64,000 nt of DNA, from the NCBI RefSeq assembly GCF_003071345.1, contig NZ_QCYK01000002.1, positions 124,001 through 188,000 of the forward strand, read 5' to 3'. The stretch comes from Chitinophaga parva (GTDB lineage: Bacteria; Bacteroidota; Bacteroidia; Chitinophagales; Chitinophagaceae). A program made the translations under genes and the position numbers. Below the pieces are notes generated by a model. That model had not been told where the DNA came from. It was given only the letters and a program-made list of their open reading frames with translations, and ran no database searches. This document shows positions 18,421 through 25,956 of the stretch, one piece after another; the first letter of the stretch is position 1, and the number at the start of each line of letters is the position of its first letter.

Positions 18421-18430
18421 TGATTTGTTT

Positions 18431-18438
18431 TATTTTTG
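18431..18438 (+). promoter_or_regulatory. pth -7 box, probably leaderless transcript
   Basis: TATTTTTG matches TAnnTTTG exactly and ends seven bases before the pth ATG at 18446, so transcription should begin at or beside the start codon. It lies only about 15 bases after the rplY terminator stem. Confidence 0.5.
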
Positions 18439-18445
18439 ATCTGCT

Positions 18446-19021
18446 ATGAAATATCTGATCGTAGGATTGGGCAACATCGGTGAGGAATACCGACATACCC
18501 GGCATAATATTGGTTTCGACGTGGCCGATGCCTTCGTAAAGAAGCATGAAGGCCGCTTTGAACTGGACCGCCTGGCTGATGTAGCCACTGTGAAATGGAA
18601 GGGCAAAGTGTTTGTGGTGATCAAACCCACTACCTACATGAACCTCAGTGGCAAGGCCGTGAAGTACTGGATGGATAAGGAGAAGATACCCGTAGAACAA
18701 ATGCTGGTCATCGTAGATGAACTGGCGTTGCCGCTCACTACTAACCGGCTCCGCTCCGGTGGCAGCGATGCAGGGCATAACGGATTGAAAAGCATCCAGG
18801 AGCTCATTGGCACTAACCAGTTCCCCCGCCTGCGGTTTGGTATCGGTAATGATTTTCCCAAAGGCAGACAGGTAGATTTTGTATTGGGTAAATGGACCGC
18901 GAAAGAAGAACCGGTAGTGCTTCAGAAAATAGACAGCTGTGTAGAAGTGATAGAAAGCTTTGCAGCGGCAGGAATTGCCCGGACAATGAATACATATAAT
19001 ACCCTGACTTTTCCGCTATAG
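18446..19021 (+). CDS. pth: Peptidyl-tRNA hydrolase
   Basis: Releases tRNA from peptidyl-tRNAs that drop off ribosomes. The 191-residue protein begins MKYLIVGLGNIGEEYRHTR, followed by HNIGFDVAD with the catalytic histidine. It also has KPTTYMNLSGKAV near residue 60 and the GSDAGHNGLKSI loop near 108. The classic GLGNPG reads GLGNIG here, an exchange I recall from Bacteroidota relatives. It follows rplY, a common pairing. Confidence 0.96.
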   Translation: MKYLIVGLGNIGEEYRHTRHNIGFDVADAFVKKHEGRFELDRLADVATVKWKGKVFVVIKPTTYMNLSGKAVKYWMDKEKIPVEQMLVIVDELALPLTTNRLRSGGSDAGHNGLKSIQELIGTNQFPRLRFGIGNDFPKGRQVDFVLGKWTAKEEPVVLQKIDSCVEVIESFAAAGIARTMNTYNTLTFPL

Positions 19022-19062
19022 ACCATTAAACTGCCAATTTATTTACCTGAAAAACACGCCCA

Positions 19063-19674
19063 ATGAAGATTATCTGCGTAGGCCGTAACTATGCTGATCA
19101 CGCTGCAGAGCTGAAGAACGAGGTGCCATCAGAACCGGTGATTTTTATGAAGCCGAAGAACGCGTTGCTGCAGGACAATCACCCTTTTTACTATCCTGAA
19201 TTTTCCCAGAACCTCCATTATGAATGCGAGCTGGTACTGCGTATCTGCAAGAATGGCAAGCATATCCAGGAGAAATTTGCCAGCAAGTATTACGACCAGA
19301 TGTCCGTGGGCATCGACTTCACTGCCCGCGACCTGCAGGACAAACAAAAAGCGAAGGGGCTACCCTGGGAAATTGCCAAATCATTCGACAACTCCGCGGT
19401 GGTAGGCAAGTTCATTCCTATGGTGCCTGAACTGGATAAGAAAGACATCAATTTCTGCCTCTACAAGAACAAACAGATCGTGCAGCAGGGCAATACCAAA
19501 GACCTGCTGTTCTCCTTTGATACCCTGATCACTTATATCTCGAAATTCTTTACCCTCAATATCGGGGATCTCGTGTTTACCGGCACGCCGGCCGGCGTAG
19601 GCCCCGTGGTGGTGGGAGACGCGCTGGAGGCCTTTATTGAAGATGACAGCCTCCTGGAATTTTCCATTAAATAA
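19063..19674 (+). CDS. Fumarylacetoacetate hydrolase-family protein
   Basis: 203-residue FAH-fold enzyme, the short hydratase/isomerase/decarboxylase type acting on 2-oxo acids such as acylpyruvates or oxaloacetate. Motifs are CVGRNYADHAAEL at the N-terminus, FMKPKNALL, the metal-binding glutamates in HYECELVLRI near residue 53, the aspartate in GIDFTARDLQ near 86, and LVFTGTPAGVGPV near 173. The true substrate is unknown. It begins 41 bases after pth and ends in a long terminator. Confidence 0.88.
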   Translation: MKIICVGRNYADHAAELKNEVPSEPVIFMKPKNALLQDNHPFYYPEFSQNLHYECELVLRICKNGKHIQEKFASKYYDQMSVGIDFTARDLQDKQKAKGLPWEIAKSFDNSAVVGKFIPMVPELDKKDINFCLYKNKQIVQQGNTKDLLFSFDTLITYISKFFTLNIGDLVFTGTPAGVGPVVVGDALEAFIEDDSLLEFSIK

Positions 19675-19695
19675 ACCCTGGGTTCCCGTAAAAAG

Positions 19696-19737
19696 AAAAA
19701 CCGGCTATTGCACAGCGCAATAGCCGGTTTTTTTTCG
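19696..19737 (+). terminator. Strong terminator after the FAH gene
   Basis: Perfect 16-bp stem (19696-19711 with 19717-19732), five-base loop, continued T-run. Confidence 0.92.
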
Positions 19738-19839
19738 TTTATACGTGACCGTGATAGCTTGTTTTTATGGATGGCAGCTCATCGGGTGGGGTTGTGTTGC
19801 AATGACTTCCGGTAGCCGGATAAGATCTTTTGCGGCCCC

Positions 19840-20274
19840 TTAAGGCAGGTTGTGCGCAATCACATCCAGGATACGGGTAAGGTCCTCGAAATCCTTTTCT
19901 GTAAGACCGCTCCAGCCTGTGCGGCGCAGCTCTAATACCAGGGGGCGCACGTCCTTATATTTTTCCACGCCCGCGGGTGTAAGCTCCAGGTATACCTTAC
20001 GCCGGTCGTCAGACGAGGCCTGGCGCAGCACCAGTCCTTTCTTAACCAACAGGTCCAGGATGCGGGAGATAGTGGTAATGTCCTTGTCGGTGAGCAGTGC
20101 CAGCTGCTTGTGCGTGGTGCGCGTGTGTTTATACAGGTTTTCCATCACCAGCCACTGGTCCACCGTAATATCCTTCTGGTTCTTATCGAACGTTTGCTGC
20201 CAGTAATTCCGTAGTTTTTTTAAGGTAGCATCCAGTTTATAAAAAGATGGATTAATGATGAAAGTATCCGACAT
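19840..20274 (-). CDS. MarR-family transcriptional regulator
   Basis: 144-residue winged-helix regulator counted from ATG 20274. In-frame readings further upstream would run through the operator-like palindrome. The DNA-binding region runs from TTHKQLALLTDKDITTISR (recognition helix) to the wing VLRQASSDDRRKVYLELTPAG. Terminal helices would form the dimer. It is divergent from the E1 dehydrogenase gene with a perfect inverted repeat in between, so it probably regulates itself and that gene, perhaps sensing a keto acid or acyl-CoA. Confidence 0.88.
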   Translation of the reverse strand: MSDTFIINPSFYKLDATLKKLRNYWQQTFDKNQKDITVDQWLVMENLYKHTRTTHKQLALLTDKDITTISRILDLLVKKGLVLRQASSDDRRKVYLELTPAGVEKYKDVRPLVLELRRTGWSGLTEKDFEDLTRILDVIAHNLP

Positions 20275-20295
20275 ATTCGTTAATTTCGTTAGTAG

Positions 20296-20315
20296 ATAGT
20301 TGCTATGACAACTAT
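20296..20315. promoter_or_regulatory. Inverted-repeat operator candidate for the MarR regulator
   Basis: ATAGTTG (20296-20302) and CAACTAT (20309-20315) form a perfect 7-bp inverted repeat with a six-base spacer. It lies in the 74-base gap between the divergent MarR and E1 genes. Size and symmetry suit a MarR dimer. Confidence 0.6.
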
Positions 20316-20348
20316 TGTATAGGAAAGCATAAACCAAAACAATCTTAC

Positions 20349-22463
20349 GTGTTTAAAGATACTATAAGCGTGTCAACAATAAAAGACACCGCAGTGTCCG
20401 ATCGCGGTGTAAATCTTGCTTTGTTGCAAAACGCTTTCCGACTGATGCTGGAAGCGCGGCGCATGGCCGTTACGTATGAGGCAAACCGTGCCATCTGCAA
20501 ATACGTGCATTCCACCTCCTCCGGGCACGAGGCCATACAACTGGCCACAGGCCTGCAGTTGCAGCCCTGCGATTATGTTAGCCCTTACTATCGTGATGAT
20601 GCCATGCTGCTGGCCATGGGATTTTCTCCACAGGAACTCATGCTGCAACTCCTGGCCAAAGGCGATGATCCCTTTTCCGCCGGCCGTTCTTATTACAGCC
20701 ACCCGAATATTAAACGCCCCGGTATGCCGCACATCCCGCACCAGAGTAGTGCTACGGGGATGCAGGTGATACCCGCCACCGGGATGGCCCAGGGCCTGCA
20801 GTACCTGGAGCAGGCAGGCCTGTTGCAGCAGCAGGGCGGCGTAGCACCTATTGTGCTCTGCTCCCTCGGCGATGGAAGTGTGACGGAGGGGGAGGTGAGC
20901 GAGGCCTGGCAATTTGCCGTGCTCCATCAACTGCCTATCCTGTACCTGGTGCAGGACAATGACTGGGGCATTTCTGTGAGCAGCGAAGAAGCCCGCGCCA
21001 TGGATGCCTACGATTATGCAGCCGGGTTTAAAGGAATGGCCCGCATGCGCATAGACGGTACTGATTTTATAAAAAGTTATACGGCCATGGAAGAGGCCAT
21101 CCATTACGTGCGCAGTACCCGCCAGCCCATGGTAGTACATGCGCAGGTGGCCTTGCTGGGGCACCATACGTCTGGCGTGCGCAAGGAATGGTACCGCCCC
21201 GCAGAAGACCTGGAAAAACACCAGGGCATGGACCCACTGCCCATCCTGGAACAGGAACTGCGGCGGGCCGGCGTAACAGATGATTATCTCCACACGGCAG
21301 CGGAAGATGCAAAGGCATACATCAACCAGGAATTTGCCGCAGCGGTGGCCGCCCCGGACCCGGACCCTCAAACAGTGACAGCACACGTATTTGCGCCTAC
21401 GCCCGTTATTGTAGAAACGGGGCAGCGCAGTCCTGCCGGTGCCGCCAAGGTAATGATGGTGGATGCGGCCCTGCATGCGGTGGAAGAACTGATGCAGGAA
21501 TTCCCCGAGTGCATTTTATACGGCCAGGATGTGGGGCGCCGCCTGGGAGGCGTATTCCGCGAAGCAGCCACCCTGGGCGATAAATTTGGGGATGAGCGCG
21601 TGTACAATACCGCCATCCAGGAAGCCTATATTATTGGTTCCACCGCGGGTCTCTGCGCCACTGGTGTGAAGCCGATCGTGGAAGTACAATTTGGCGATTA
21701 TATTTTCCCCGGGCTCAATCAACTGGCTACGGAGATTGCAAAGTCGTGCTACCTCACGGCGGGTAAATATCCTGTGCAAACCCTGCTGCGGGTGCCGGTA
21801 GGCGCCTATGGCGGGGGAGGGCCCTATCACTCCGCCTGTGTGGAAAGTACCTTGCTTAGTATTAAGGGCATCAAAGTGGTCTACCCGAGCAATGCCGCAG
21901 ACATGAAGGGCTTGCTGAAAGCGGCATTCCTGGACCCTAATCCGGTGGTGATGCTGGAGCATAAAGGGCTGTACTGGAGCAAAGTGCCCGGTACGCAGGA
22001 TGCGATAACGGTGGAACCTTCTGCAGATTATGTGATCCCTTTGGGCAAGGGCCGGATTGTGACGGATGCTACGGACCAGGCAGTGGCCCATGGGGAGTCC
22101 ATGTGTGTAATCACTTATGGTATGGGCGTGTATTGGGCACAGGCGGCCGCGGCAACATGGCCGGGGCAGGTGACGATCGTGGACCTGCGTACTTTGTTTC
22201 CCCTGGATGAACCATTGATTTATGCCACCGTACGCCGCCATGGCAAATGCCTGGTGCTCACAGAGGAGCAGCTGAGCAATAGTTTTGCGCAATCGCTGGC
22301 GGGCCGCATCCAGCAGGCTTGTTTCCGGGAGCTGGACGCACCGGTGCAAACCGTTGGTGCGCTTGATTTGCCGGCGGTGCCGCTTAATATGGGACTGGAG
22401 GCGATGATGCTGCCGAATGCAACAAAAGTGGAGGCCGCGATGAAGGAATTGTTAGCGTGGTAA
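20349..22463 (+). CDS. 2-oxoacid dehydrogenase E1, fused alpha and beta subunits
   Basis: Thiamine-diphosphate-dependent decarboxylase of a 2-oxoacid dehydrogenase complex, most like branched-chain 2-oxoisovalerate dehydrogenase. The alpha part (about 1-340) has VSPYYRDDAMLLAMG, the ThDP motif SLGDGSVTEGEVSEAWQ and DNDWGISVS near 205. The beta part (about 370-704) has YGQDVGRRLGGVFR, EAYIIGSTAGL, EVQFGDYIFPGLNQ and RTLFPLDEP. The start is GTG at 20349. Bacteroidota commonly encode E1 alpha-beta fusions of this size. E2 and E3 genes are not in this window. A divergent MarR gene suggests substrate-controlled expression. Confidence 0.9.
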   Translation: MFKDTISVSTIKDTAVSDRGVNLALLQNAFRLMLEARRMAVTYEANRAICKYVHSTSSGHEAIQLATGLQLQPCDYVSPYYRDDAMLLAMGFSPQELMLQLLAKGDDPFSAGRSYYSHPNIKRPGMPHIPHQSSATGMQVIPATGMAQGLQYLEQAGLLQQQGGVAPIVLCSLGDGSVTEGEVSEAWQFAVLHQLPILYLVQDNDWGISVSSEEARAMDAYDYAAGFKGMARMRIDGTDFIKSYTAMEEAIHYVRSTRQPMVVHAQVALLGHHTSGVRKEWYRPAEDLEKHQGMDPLPILEQELRRAGVTDDYLHTAAEDAKAYINQEFAAAVAAPDPDPQTVTAHVFAPTPVIVETGQRSPAGAAKVMMVDAALHAVEELMQEFPECILYGQDVGRRLGGVFREAATLGDKFGDERVYNTAIQEAYIIGSTAGLCATGVKPIVEVQFGDYIFPGLNQLATEIAKSCYLTAGKYPVQTLLRVPVGAYGGGGPYHSACVESTLLSIKGIKVVYPSNAADMKGLLKAAFLDPNPVVMLEHKGLYWSKVPGTQDAITVEPSADYVIPLGKGRIVTDATDQAVAHGESMCVITYGMGVYWAQAAAATWPGQVTIVDLRTLFPLDEPLIYATVRRHGKCLVLTEEQLSNSFAQSLAGRIQQACFRELDAPVQTVGALDLPAVPLNMGLEAMMLPNATKVEAAMKELLAW

Positions 22464-22480
22464 AAAAGTTGGCAAAACTT

Positions 22481-22510
22481 TTTGAAGTTTTCAATTTCCG
22501 TGTATCTTTG
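22481..22510 (+). promoter_or_regulatory. tRNA promoter
   Basis: TTTG at 22481-22484 and an exact TATCTTTG at 22503-22510. The stretch CACTCCCAAT that follows closely matches those after the -7 boxes of rpsL, fusA and rpsJ. The tRNA begins 12 bases after the box. Confidence 0.75.
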
Positions 22511-22522
22511 CACTCCCAATCC

Positions 22523-22596
22523 GGCGAGGTAGCTCAGTTGGTTAGAGCGCAGGATTCATAACCCTGAGGTGATGGGTTCAATTCCCATCCTCGCTA
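22523..22596 (+). tRNA. tRNA-Met (CAU anticodon)
   Basis: A 74-base cloverleaf. The acceptor GGCGAGG pairs with CCTCGCT (G-T at the end pair). The D arm is GCTC/GAGC, the anticodon loop is TTCATAA, and the T arm is ATGGG-TTCAATT-CCCAT. CCA is not encoded. The first pair is not the mismatch of initiator tRNA, so this is elongator Met or possibly the Ile2 tRNA that is modified at the C of CAU. The last anticodon-stem pair (31-39) is an A-C mismatch. Confidence 0.93.
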
Positions 22597-22603
22597 CAAC
22601 GGA

Positions 22604-22645
22604 AAAAACGGCTTTTAAGCAGATGCTTGAGAGCCGTTTTTGTTT
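22604..22645 (+). terminator. tRNA terminator
   Basis: AAAAACGGCT (22604-22613) pairs with AGCCGTTTTT (22632-22641). A small inner AAGC/GCTT stem lies in the loop and more Ts follow. Confidence 0.8.
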
Positions 22646-22675
22646 CGAGCAGGGACGCTCCATCTCTTCGATACT

Positions 22676-22816
22676 TTACCTGGTCAGATTAGTTTTAGAT
22701 AATGGGGTATGACACTTCGGGCAAGTAGATTTCATATTTTCAAAAACTTCTCCCCACTTGGCAATGTCTTCAATATAAGAGTCATCTCCATCTAAATCCT
22801 TTTCTACTACATTGGT
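22676..22816 (-). pseudogene. Orphan 46-codon reading frame, possible gene fragment with CxxC pair
   Basis: Directly behind the stop of the NTF2-like gene, in the same frame, an open stretch of 46 codons without a start codon ends at 22676. It reads acidic residues (DLDGDDSYIEDIAKWGE) and then KSTCPKCHTPLSK, a half zinc-ribbon, ending KTNLTR. It looks like the 3' end of a gene whose front was lost when the AT-rich cassette was joined here, but chance cannot be excluded for so short a stretch. Confidence 0.35.
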
Positions 22817-23131
22817 TTACACGATTTTAAGCGATTGAATTAATCCATCCGCGAATTCATAATGATAAGTCATTGTAATCGGACTTCCGGGAAACGTTCC
22901 TGAAACTTCAGTTTTCAATGTATGTTCGATTGCTGAATATTCAAGGGGCTTCATCGTTGCCTGATATTCTTTGTTTACTTTTTCTATCCAATGTTCTATT
23001 TCTTTTTTTCCGTTGTGCGTTTTGCCCTCATCAAAAACTACGGCTGTTTCGATAAAACAATTTGCATAAGCAACACTATCAAAATTGTTTTGTGCGCTTA
23101 CTAAATCTGCTACTACTTTCGGTAAGTTCAT
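22817..23131 (-). CDS. NTF2-like / SnoaL-type small protein
   Basis: 104 residues from the ATG at 23131 (MNLPKVVADLVSAQNNFDS). The pattern of two short N-terminal helices, then YANCFIETAVVFDEGKTHNGKKEIEHWIEKV and four beta strands ending YHYEFADGLIQSLKIV, is the cone-shaped NTF2-like fold of SnoaL and polyketide-cyclase-like proteins. Residues suitable for ligand chemistry (Asp35 region, His) are present but no activity can be named. It is 19 bases downstream of an SDR gene in the same AT-rich segment, so the two are probably co-expressed. Confidence 0.75.
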   Translation of the reverse strand: MNLPKVVADLVSAQNNFDSVAYANCFIETAVVFDEGKTHNGKKEIEHWIEKVNKEYQATMKPLEYSAIEHTLKTEVSGTFPGSPITMTYHYEFADGLIQSLKIV

Positions 23132-23150
23132 GTTTATATTTTTAAGAGTA

Positions 23151-23945
23151 TTAGATTGTTGGTACGGTGCCGCCATCTATTACAAAGTTTGTTCCTGTTA
23201 AATAACCAGCTCTTGGTGAAACAAGAAAACCAACTAATTCCGCTACTTCTTCTGGTTCGGCAGGTCTTCCAAAAGGTATCCCACCCAAAGCATCCAGCAC
23301 ACTCTGTTGAGCCTCCTCAATAGAAATATTTGAACTCTGGGCAATTGTTTCCAGCCATCCTTTTACATTTTCCGTGCGTATCCATCCTGGCGAAACAGTT
23401 AGTACACGAACACCTTTTGGCGTAACTTCATTTGATAAACTTTTGCTGTAATTTATCAATCCTGCTTTGGCAGCTGCATACGGCAAAGTTGAATCATAGA
23501 GCGGTAATTTACCCTGTATTGAAGCCATGTGAATGATAACACCACTTTTTCGATCTATCATTTGTGGTAAAAATCCTCTGTCCAGCCGAACAGGAGCAAG
23601 CAAATTAGCTTGTAAAGTTGATTCCCAATCCTCATCACTTAATACGGTAAAACCACCAGCGGGTGTTGATGAAGAACCAAGGTTGTTCACAAGAATATCC
23701 AGTTTTCCATAAGTTGATAGCACTTCGCTGATTACTTTTTGTGTTCCTTCTGCTGTACTTAAATCGGAGGGAATGAAATGCACGTTGCTGTTTTCTTTTT
23801 CCGGTGCGTTTCGTGCGGTAATAATAACTGTTGAACCAGCTTGTATAAGCCTTTCGGCGATTGCTCTCCCGGTTCCTTTTGTTCCTCCTGTTACCAAGGC
23901 AATTTTACCCGATAATTCATTGTTGAAATTAAAATCTTGGTTCAT
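23151..23945 (-). CDS. SDR-family oxidoreductase
   Basis: 264-residue short-chain dehydrogenase. It has the cofactor loop ALVTGGTKGTGRAIAER near residue 17, LDILVNNLGSSSTP near 83, catalytic Ser in IIHMASIQGK near 139 and the YAAAK catalytic pair near 155. The C-terminus GYLTGTNFVIDGGTVPTI is standard. It is divergent from an HxlR regulator, with which it probably forms a redox or electrophile-responsive unit. Base composition is clearly more AT-rich than the flanking genes, suggesting horizontal transfer. Confidence 0.9.
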   Translation of the reverse strand: MNQDFNFNNELSGKIALVTGGTKGTGRAIAERLIQAGSTVIITARNAPEKENSNVHFIPSDLSTAEGTQKVISEVLSTYGKLDILVNNLGSSSTPAGGFTVLSDEDWESTLQANLLAPVRLDRGFLPQMIDRKSGVIIHMASIQGKLPLYDSTLPYAAAKAGLINYSKSLSNEVTPKGVRVLTVSPGWIRTENVKGWLETIAQSSNISIEEAQQSVLDALGGIPFGRPAEPEEVAELVGFLVSPRAGYLTGTNFVIDGGTVPTI

Positions 23946-24012
23946 TGTTTAAATATTTAGGGCAAAATTCAGACTTATGTATAGTTCTCACAAGTACGGT
24001 GAAGCGATTCAG

Positions 24013-24035
24013 ATAGGGAATAATTTTTCCCCTAT
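24013..24035. promoter_or_regulatory. Palindromic operator candidate between SDR and HxlR genes
   Basis: ATAGGG (24013-24018) and CCCTAT (24030-24035) are inverted with an AT-rich spacer of 11 bases, giving 23 bases of dyad symmetry. It lies between divergent SDR and HxlR genes, the usual place of an HxlR site. Confidence 0.5.
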
Positions 24036-24069
24036 TGTACAATTTGGAACATTGATTTAATTTTGTTTG

Positions 24070-24438
24070 ATGTATGAAAGAAAGTTTTTGCCGAACCTAA
24101 ATTGTGGGTTAGATTTAGTTGGCGAAGTGCTTTACGGAAAATGGAAAGTCCGTTTGTTGTGGTTCATTCACGAAGGAAATAAGCGTCCGAGTGAATTACA
24201 ACGAAAAATTCCCGATGCAACAAGGCGCGTGCTAAACATTCAGTTAAAAGAACTGGAAGACCACGAATTGATTACAAAGAAAATTTATCCTGTCGTACCG
24301 CCGAAAGTAGAATACAGTTTAACCGAGTTTGGGCAAACTCTAATTCCTGTAATTTCTGCGTTGGGAGATTGGGGCGACAAAAATGAAGCGCATTTACGTT
24401 CAGTTATTTTAAAGCATTTGACCTCCGGAAGTGAGTAG
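24070..24438 (+). CDS. HxlR-family winged-helix regulator
   Basis: 122 residues from ATG 24070 (a TTG one codon earlier is in frame). The family pattern is clear: LVGEVLYGKWKVRLLWFIHEGNKRPSEL, then PDATRRVLNIQLKELEDHELI (recognition helix) and the wing YPVVPPKVEYSLTEFGQTLIPVI. Many HxlR proteins sense electrophiles through a cysteine near the N-terminus, and Cys12 (PNLNCGLD) is in that position. It lies divergent from the SDR gene, so a YodB- or HypR-like control of the SDR/NTF2 pair is plausible. Confidence 0.88.
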   Translation: MYERKFLPNLNCGLDLVGEVLYGKWKVRLLWFIHEGNKRPSELQRKIPDATRRVLNIQLKELEDHELITKKIYPVVPPKVEYSLTEFGQTLIPVISALGDWGDKNEAHLRSVILKHLTSGSE

Positions 24439-24713
24439 TTTGATTTTGGAACGTAAGGCTGAAAGTGGTTGCCGCTAGTGTTGCATACCATTGAACGGTC
24501 CTTACAGACAATCCATTGAAAGCTGCAAATAAGATATTACCTAACAGATCGCTGGCAAATTATTAGCGCGTATGTTAGCTAAAAAAACGCCCGACCGTAT
24601 TGAAGATTTTGGGTCATGTATGGGATTTTGTACCCCGATCATCGAGAAAAAATTATAGTCAAAGGAAAGTACCCGATTTACTGATAGCATCATAAGGGCA
24701 TACTTTTTAACAC
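24439..24713. other. Non-coding AT-rich stretch, no gene recognised
   Basis: 275 bases between the HxlR gene and the converging YwbE gene. The longest start-to-stop stretch I see is 28 codons (from ATG 24571), with no recognisable similarity. It may be the edge of the transferred AT-rich cassette. I found no clear direct repeat with the tRNA 3' end. Confidence 0.5.
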
Positions 24714-24926
24714 TTACTCTCCCTCGGGATCCACCGCATCCGTCTCCACAACCCTTCCTATCTGTCCATCCTCCAGTCGCACTTTTATCCCCCTTGAATG
24801 AAACGCCGCGGAGGTCAGCAGATCTTTCACAATGCCATAGGTACGCTTACCGCTGCGCTGGTCCTTTTTCAAAATGATGGCCACTTCCAGGCCAGGATAG
24901 ATGTCTTTTCTGTATTGTCCGTTCAT
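24714..24926 (-). CDS. YwbE-family protein
   Basis: 70-residue protein matching the YwbE family (MNGQYRKDIYPGLEVAIILK, TYGIVKDLLT, HSRGIKVRLEDGQIGRV). The fold is a small beta barrel resembling an RNA- or protein-binding KOW-like motif. Its role is unknown. GC content is back to that of the core genes. It lies 21 bases downstream of the DUF2809 gene and is probably co-transcribed. Confidence 0.88.
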   Translation of the reverse strand: MNGQYRKDIYPGLEVAIILKKDQRSGKRTYGIVKDLLTSAAFHSRGIKVRLEDGQIGRVVETDAVDPEGE

Positions 24927-24947
24927 GGGTTTAAAATTACATCAGTT

Positions 24948-25322
24948 TTACCACCTGCCCGCAAGCTTATTTACAAGTAATACCACTCCGATCCCCAGCG
25001 TGTAACAAACCATATCGTTCCAGGTAAAGAAGTTTCCCAATACCACATTTGCCAGCCGGGAATGTTCCCATCCTAACCATTTCACCAGATGAAAGTATTG
25101 CGAGATCTCCACCAGGTACGCAAATATCAACACGCCCACCGCGAGTGGAAACACCTGCGCCTGCACAAAACTGCATACAAAGCAATAGATCAGGATCACC
25201 ACCAGAAAATCGCCTACGTATGGCCGCACAAATTCATCGTGCAGGTAACGCGCAATCAGGACTTCAATAATAAAAAGTAAAACAGCGAGCACAAAGTACC
25301 GGGTGTTAAAACGAAATTTCAT
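24948..25322 (-). CDS. DUF2809-family membrane protein
   Basis: 124-residue protein with four predicted membrane segments. Family marks are RYFVLAVLLFIIEVLIARYLHD-like start, RPYVGDFLVV, VEISQYFHL and the C-terminal GNFFTWNDMVCYTLG. The function of DUF2809 proteins is not known. It is followed by the YwbE gene. Upstream lies the decayed RhuM gene. Confidence 0.85.
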   Translation of the reverse strand: MKFRFNTRYFVLAVLLFIIEVLIARYLHDEFVRPYVGDFLVVILIYCFVCSFVQAQVFPLAVGVLIFAYLVEISQYFHLVKWLGWEHSRLANVVLGNFFTWNDMVCYTLGIGVVLLVNKLAGRW

Positions 25323-25364
25323 TTGAGATGCAGTATTGATTTCAAAAGATAGATGGAAGCCAGG

Positions 25365-25956
25365 TTAATTATATTCATTGATGAGGCTTACCACCACCTG
25401 TGTAAGGATGTTCTTCTCATCCGGGTCGGCTCTCGCCAATTTCTCCCGCAGGCCTTTACGGCGTCCATCGTGTTGTCACAGGTGGCAATAAAAGCAGGTT
25501 GCCTGCAGATGGCCTCAATGGTTAATGTACGGTGATCATATCGGTCTAAGATGTCCGGGGCGTAAGTGTGATCAGTGATCAACCGGAGTAAGCCCTGAGC
25601 TTCGTCTCCTGAAAGTGGGCGGCGCGCTATCACACCGCTCCTGATGCGCACTGCCCGCTTGAGGCCGTCCAACTACGCTTGTTGCTCCTGGGAGTGTTTT
25701 TCGTTGAGCGAATAACCTTTGACAAGGTGTTCTTTCCATACCTTGTTGGCCCAGATCCGGAATTGGGTGCCTTGCGCTGATTTAACCCGGTACCTACGGA
25801 AATAATCATATCCAGGGAATGCTTCTCTGTCTTGCGTTTTACAGATCTGTTCCCTTCCTTTCGAACTGTCAAGGAATACTTGACGGTTGCACTTTGGTCT
25901 AATTCTCCCTCACTGTAAATGTTATTGAGGTGCAAACTGATGTTTTGCTTAGTGGG
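25365..25956 (-). pseudogene. RhuM-family gene, truncated and frameshifted
   Basis: Three reading frames together spell a RhuM (virulence/Fic-associated) protein. Part 1 (25956 to about 25815) reads TKQNISLHLNNIYSEGELDQ to SLDMIISVG. A one-base shift then gives YRVKSAQGTQFRIWANKVW, KEHLVKGYSLNEK and a TAG. The frame after it continues LDGLKRAVRI, LSGDEAQGLLRLITDHTYA, DILDRYDHRTLTIEA and CDNTMDAV. A further shift restores LREKLARADPDEKNIL and TQVVVSLINEYN before TAA at 25365. The first 30-40 residues are missing: the fragment begins right after the stop of the neighbouring GH87-like gene. RhuM genes are usually carried on mobile islands. Confidence 0.85.

Noticed and set aside
22523..24713. 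A tRNA-integrated element with direct repeats or an integrase
   Set aside because: No integrase gene and no clear copy of the tRNA 3' end could be found by eye; only composition and position suggest transfer.
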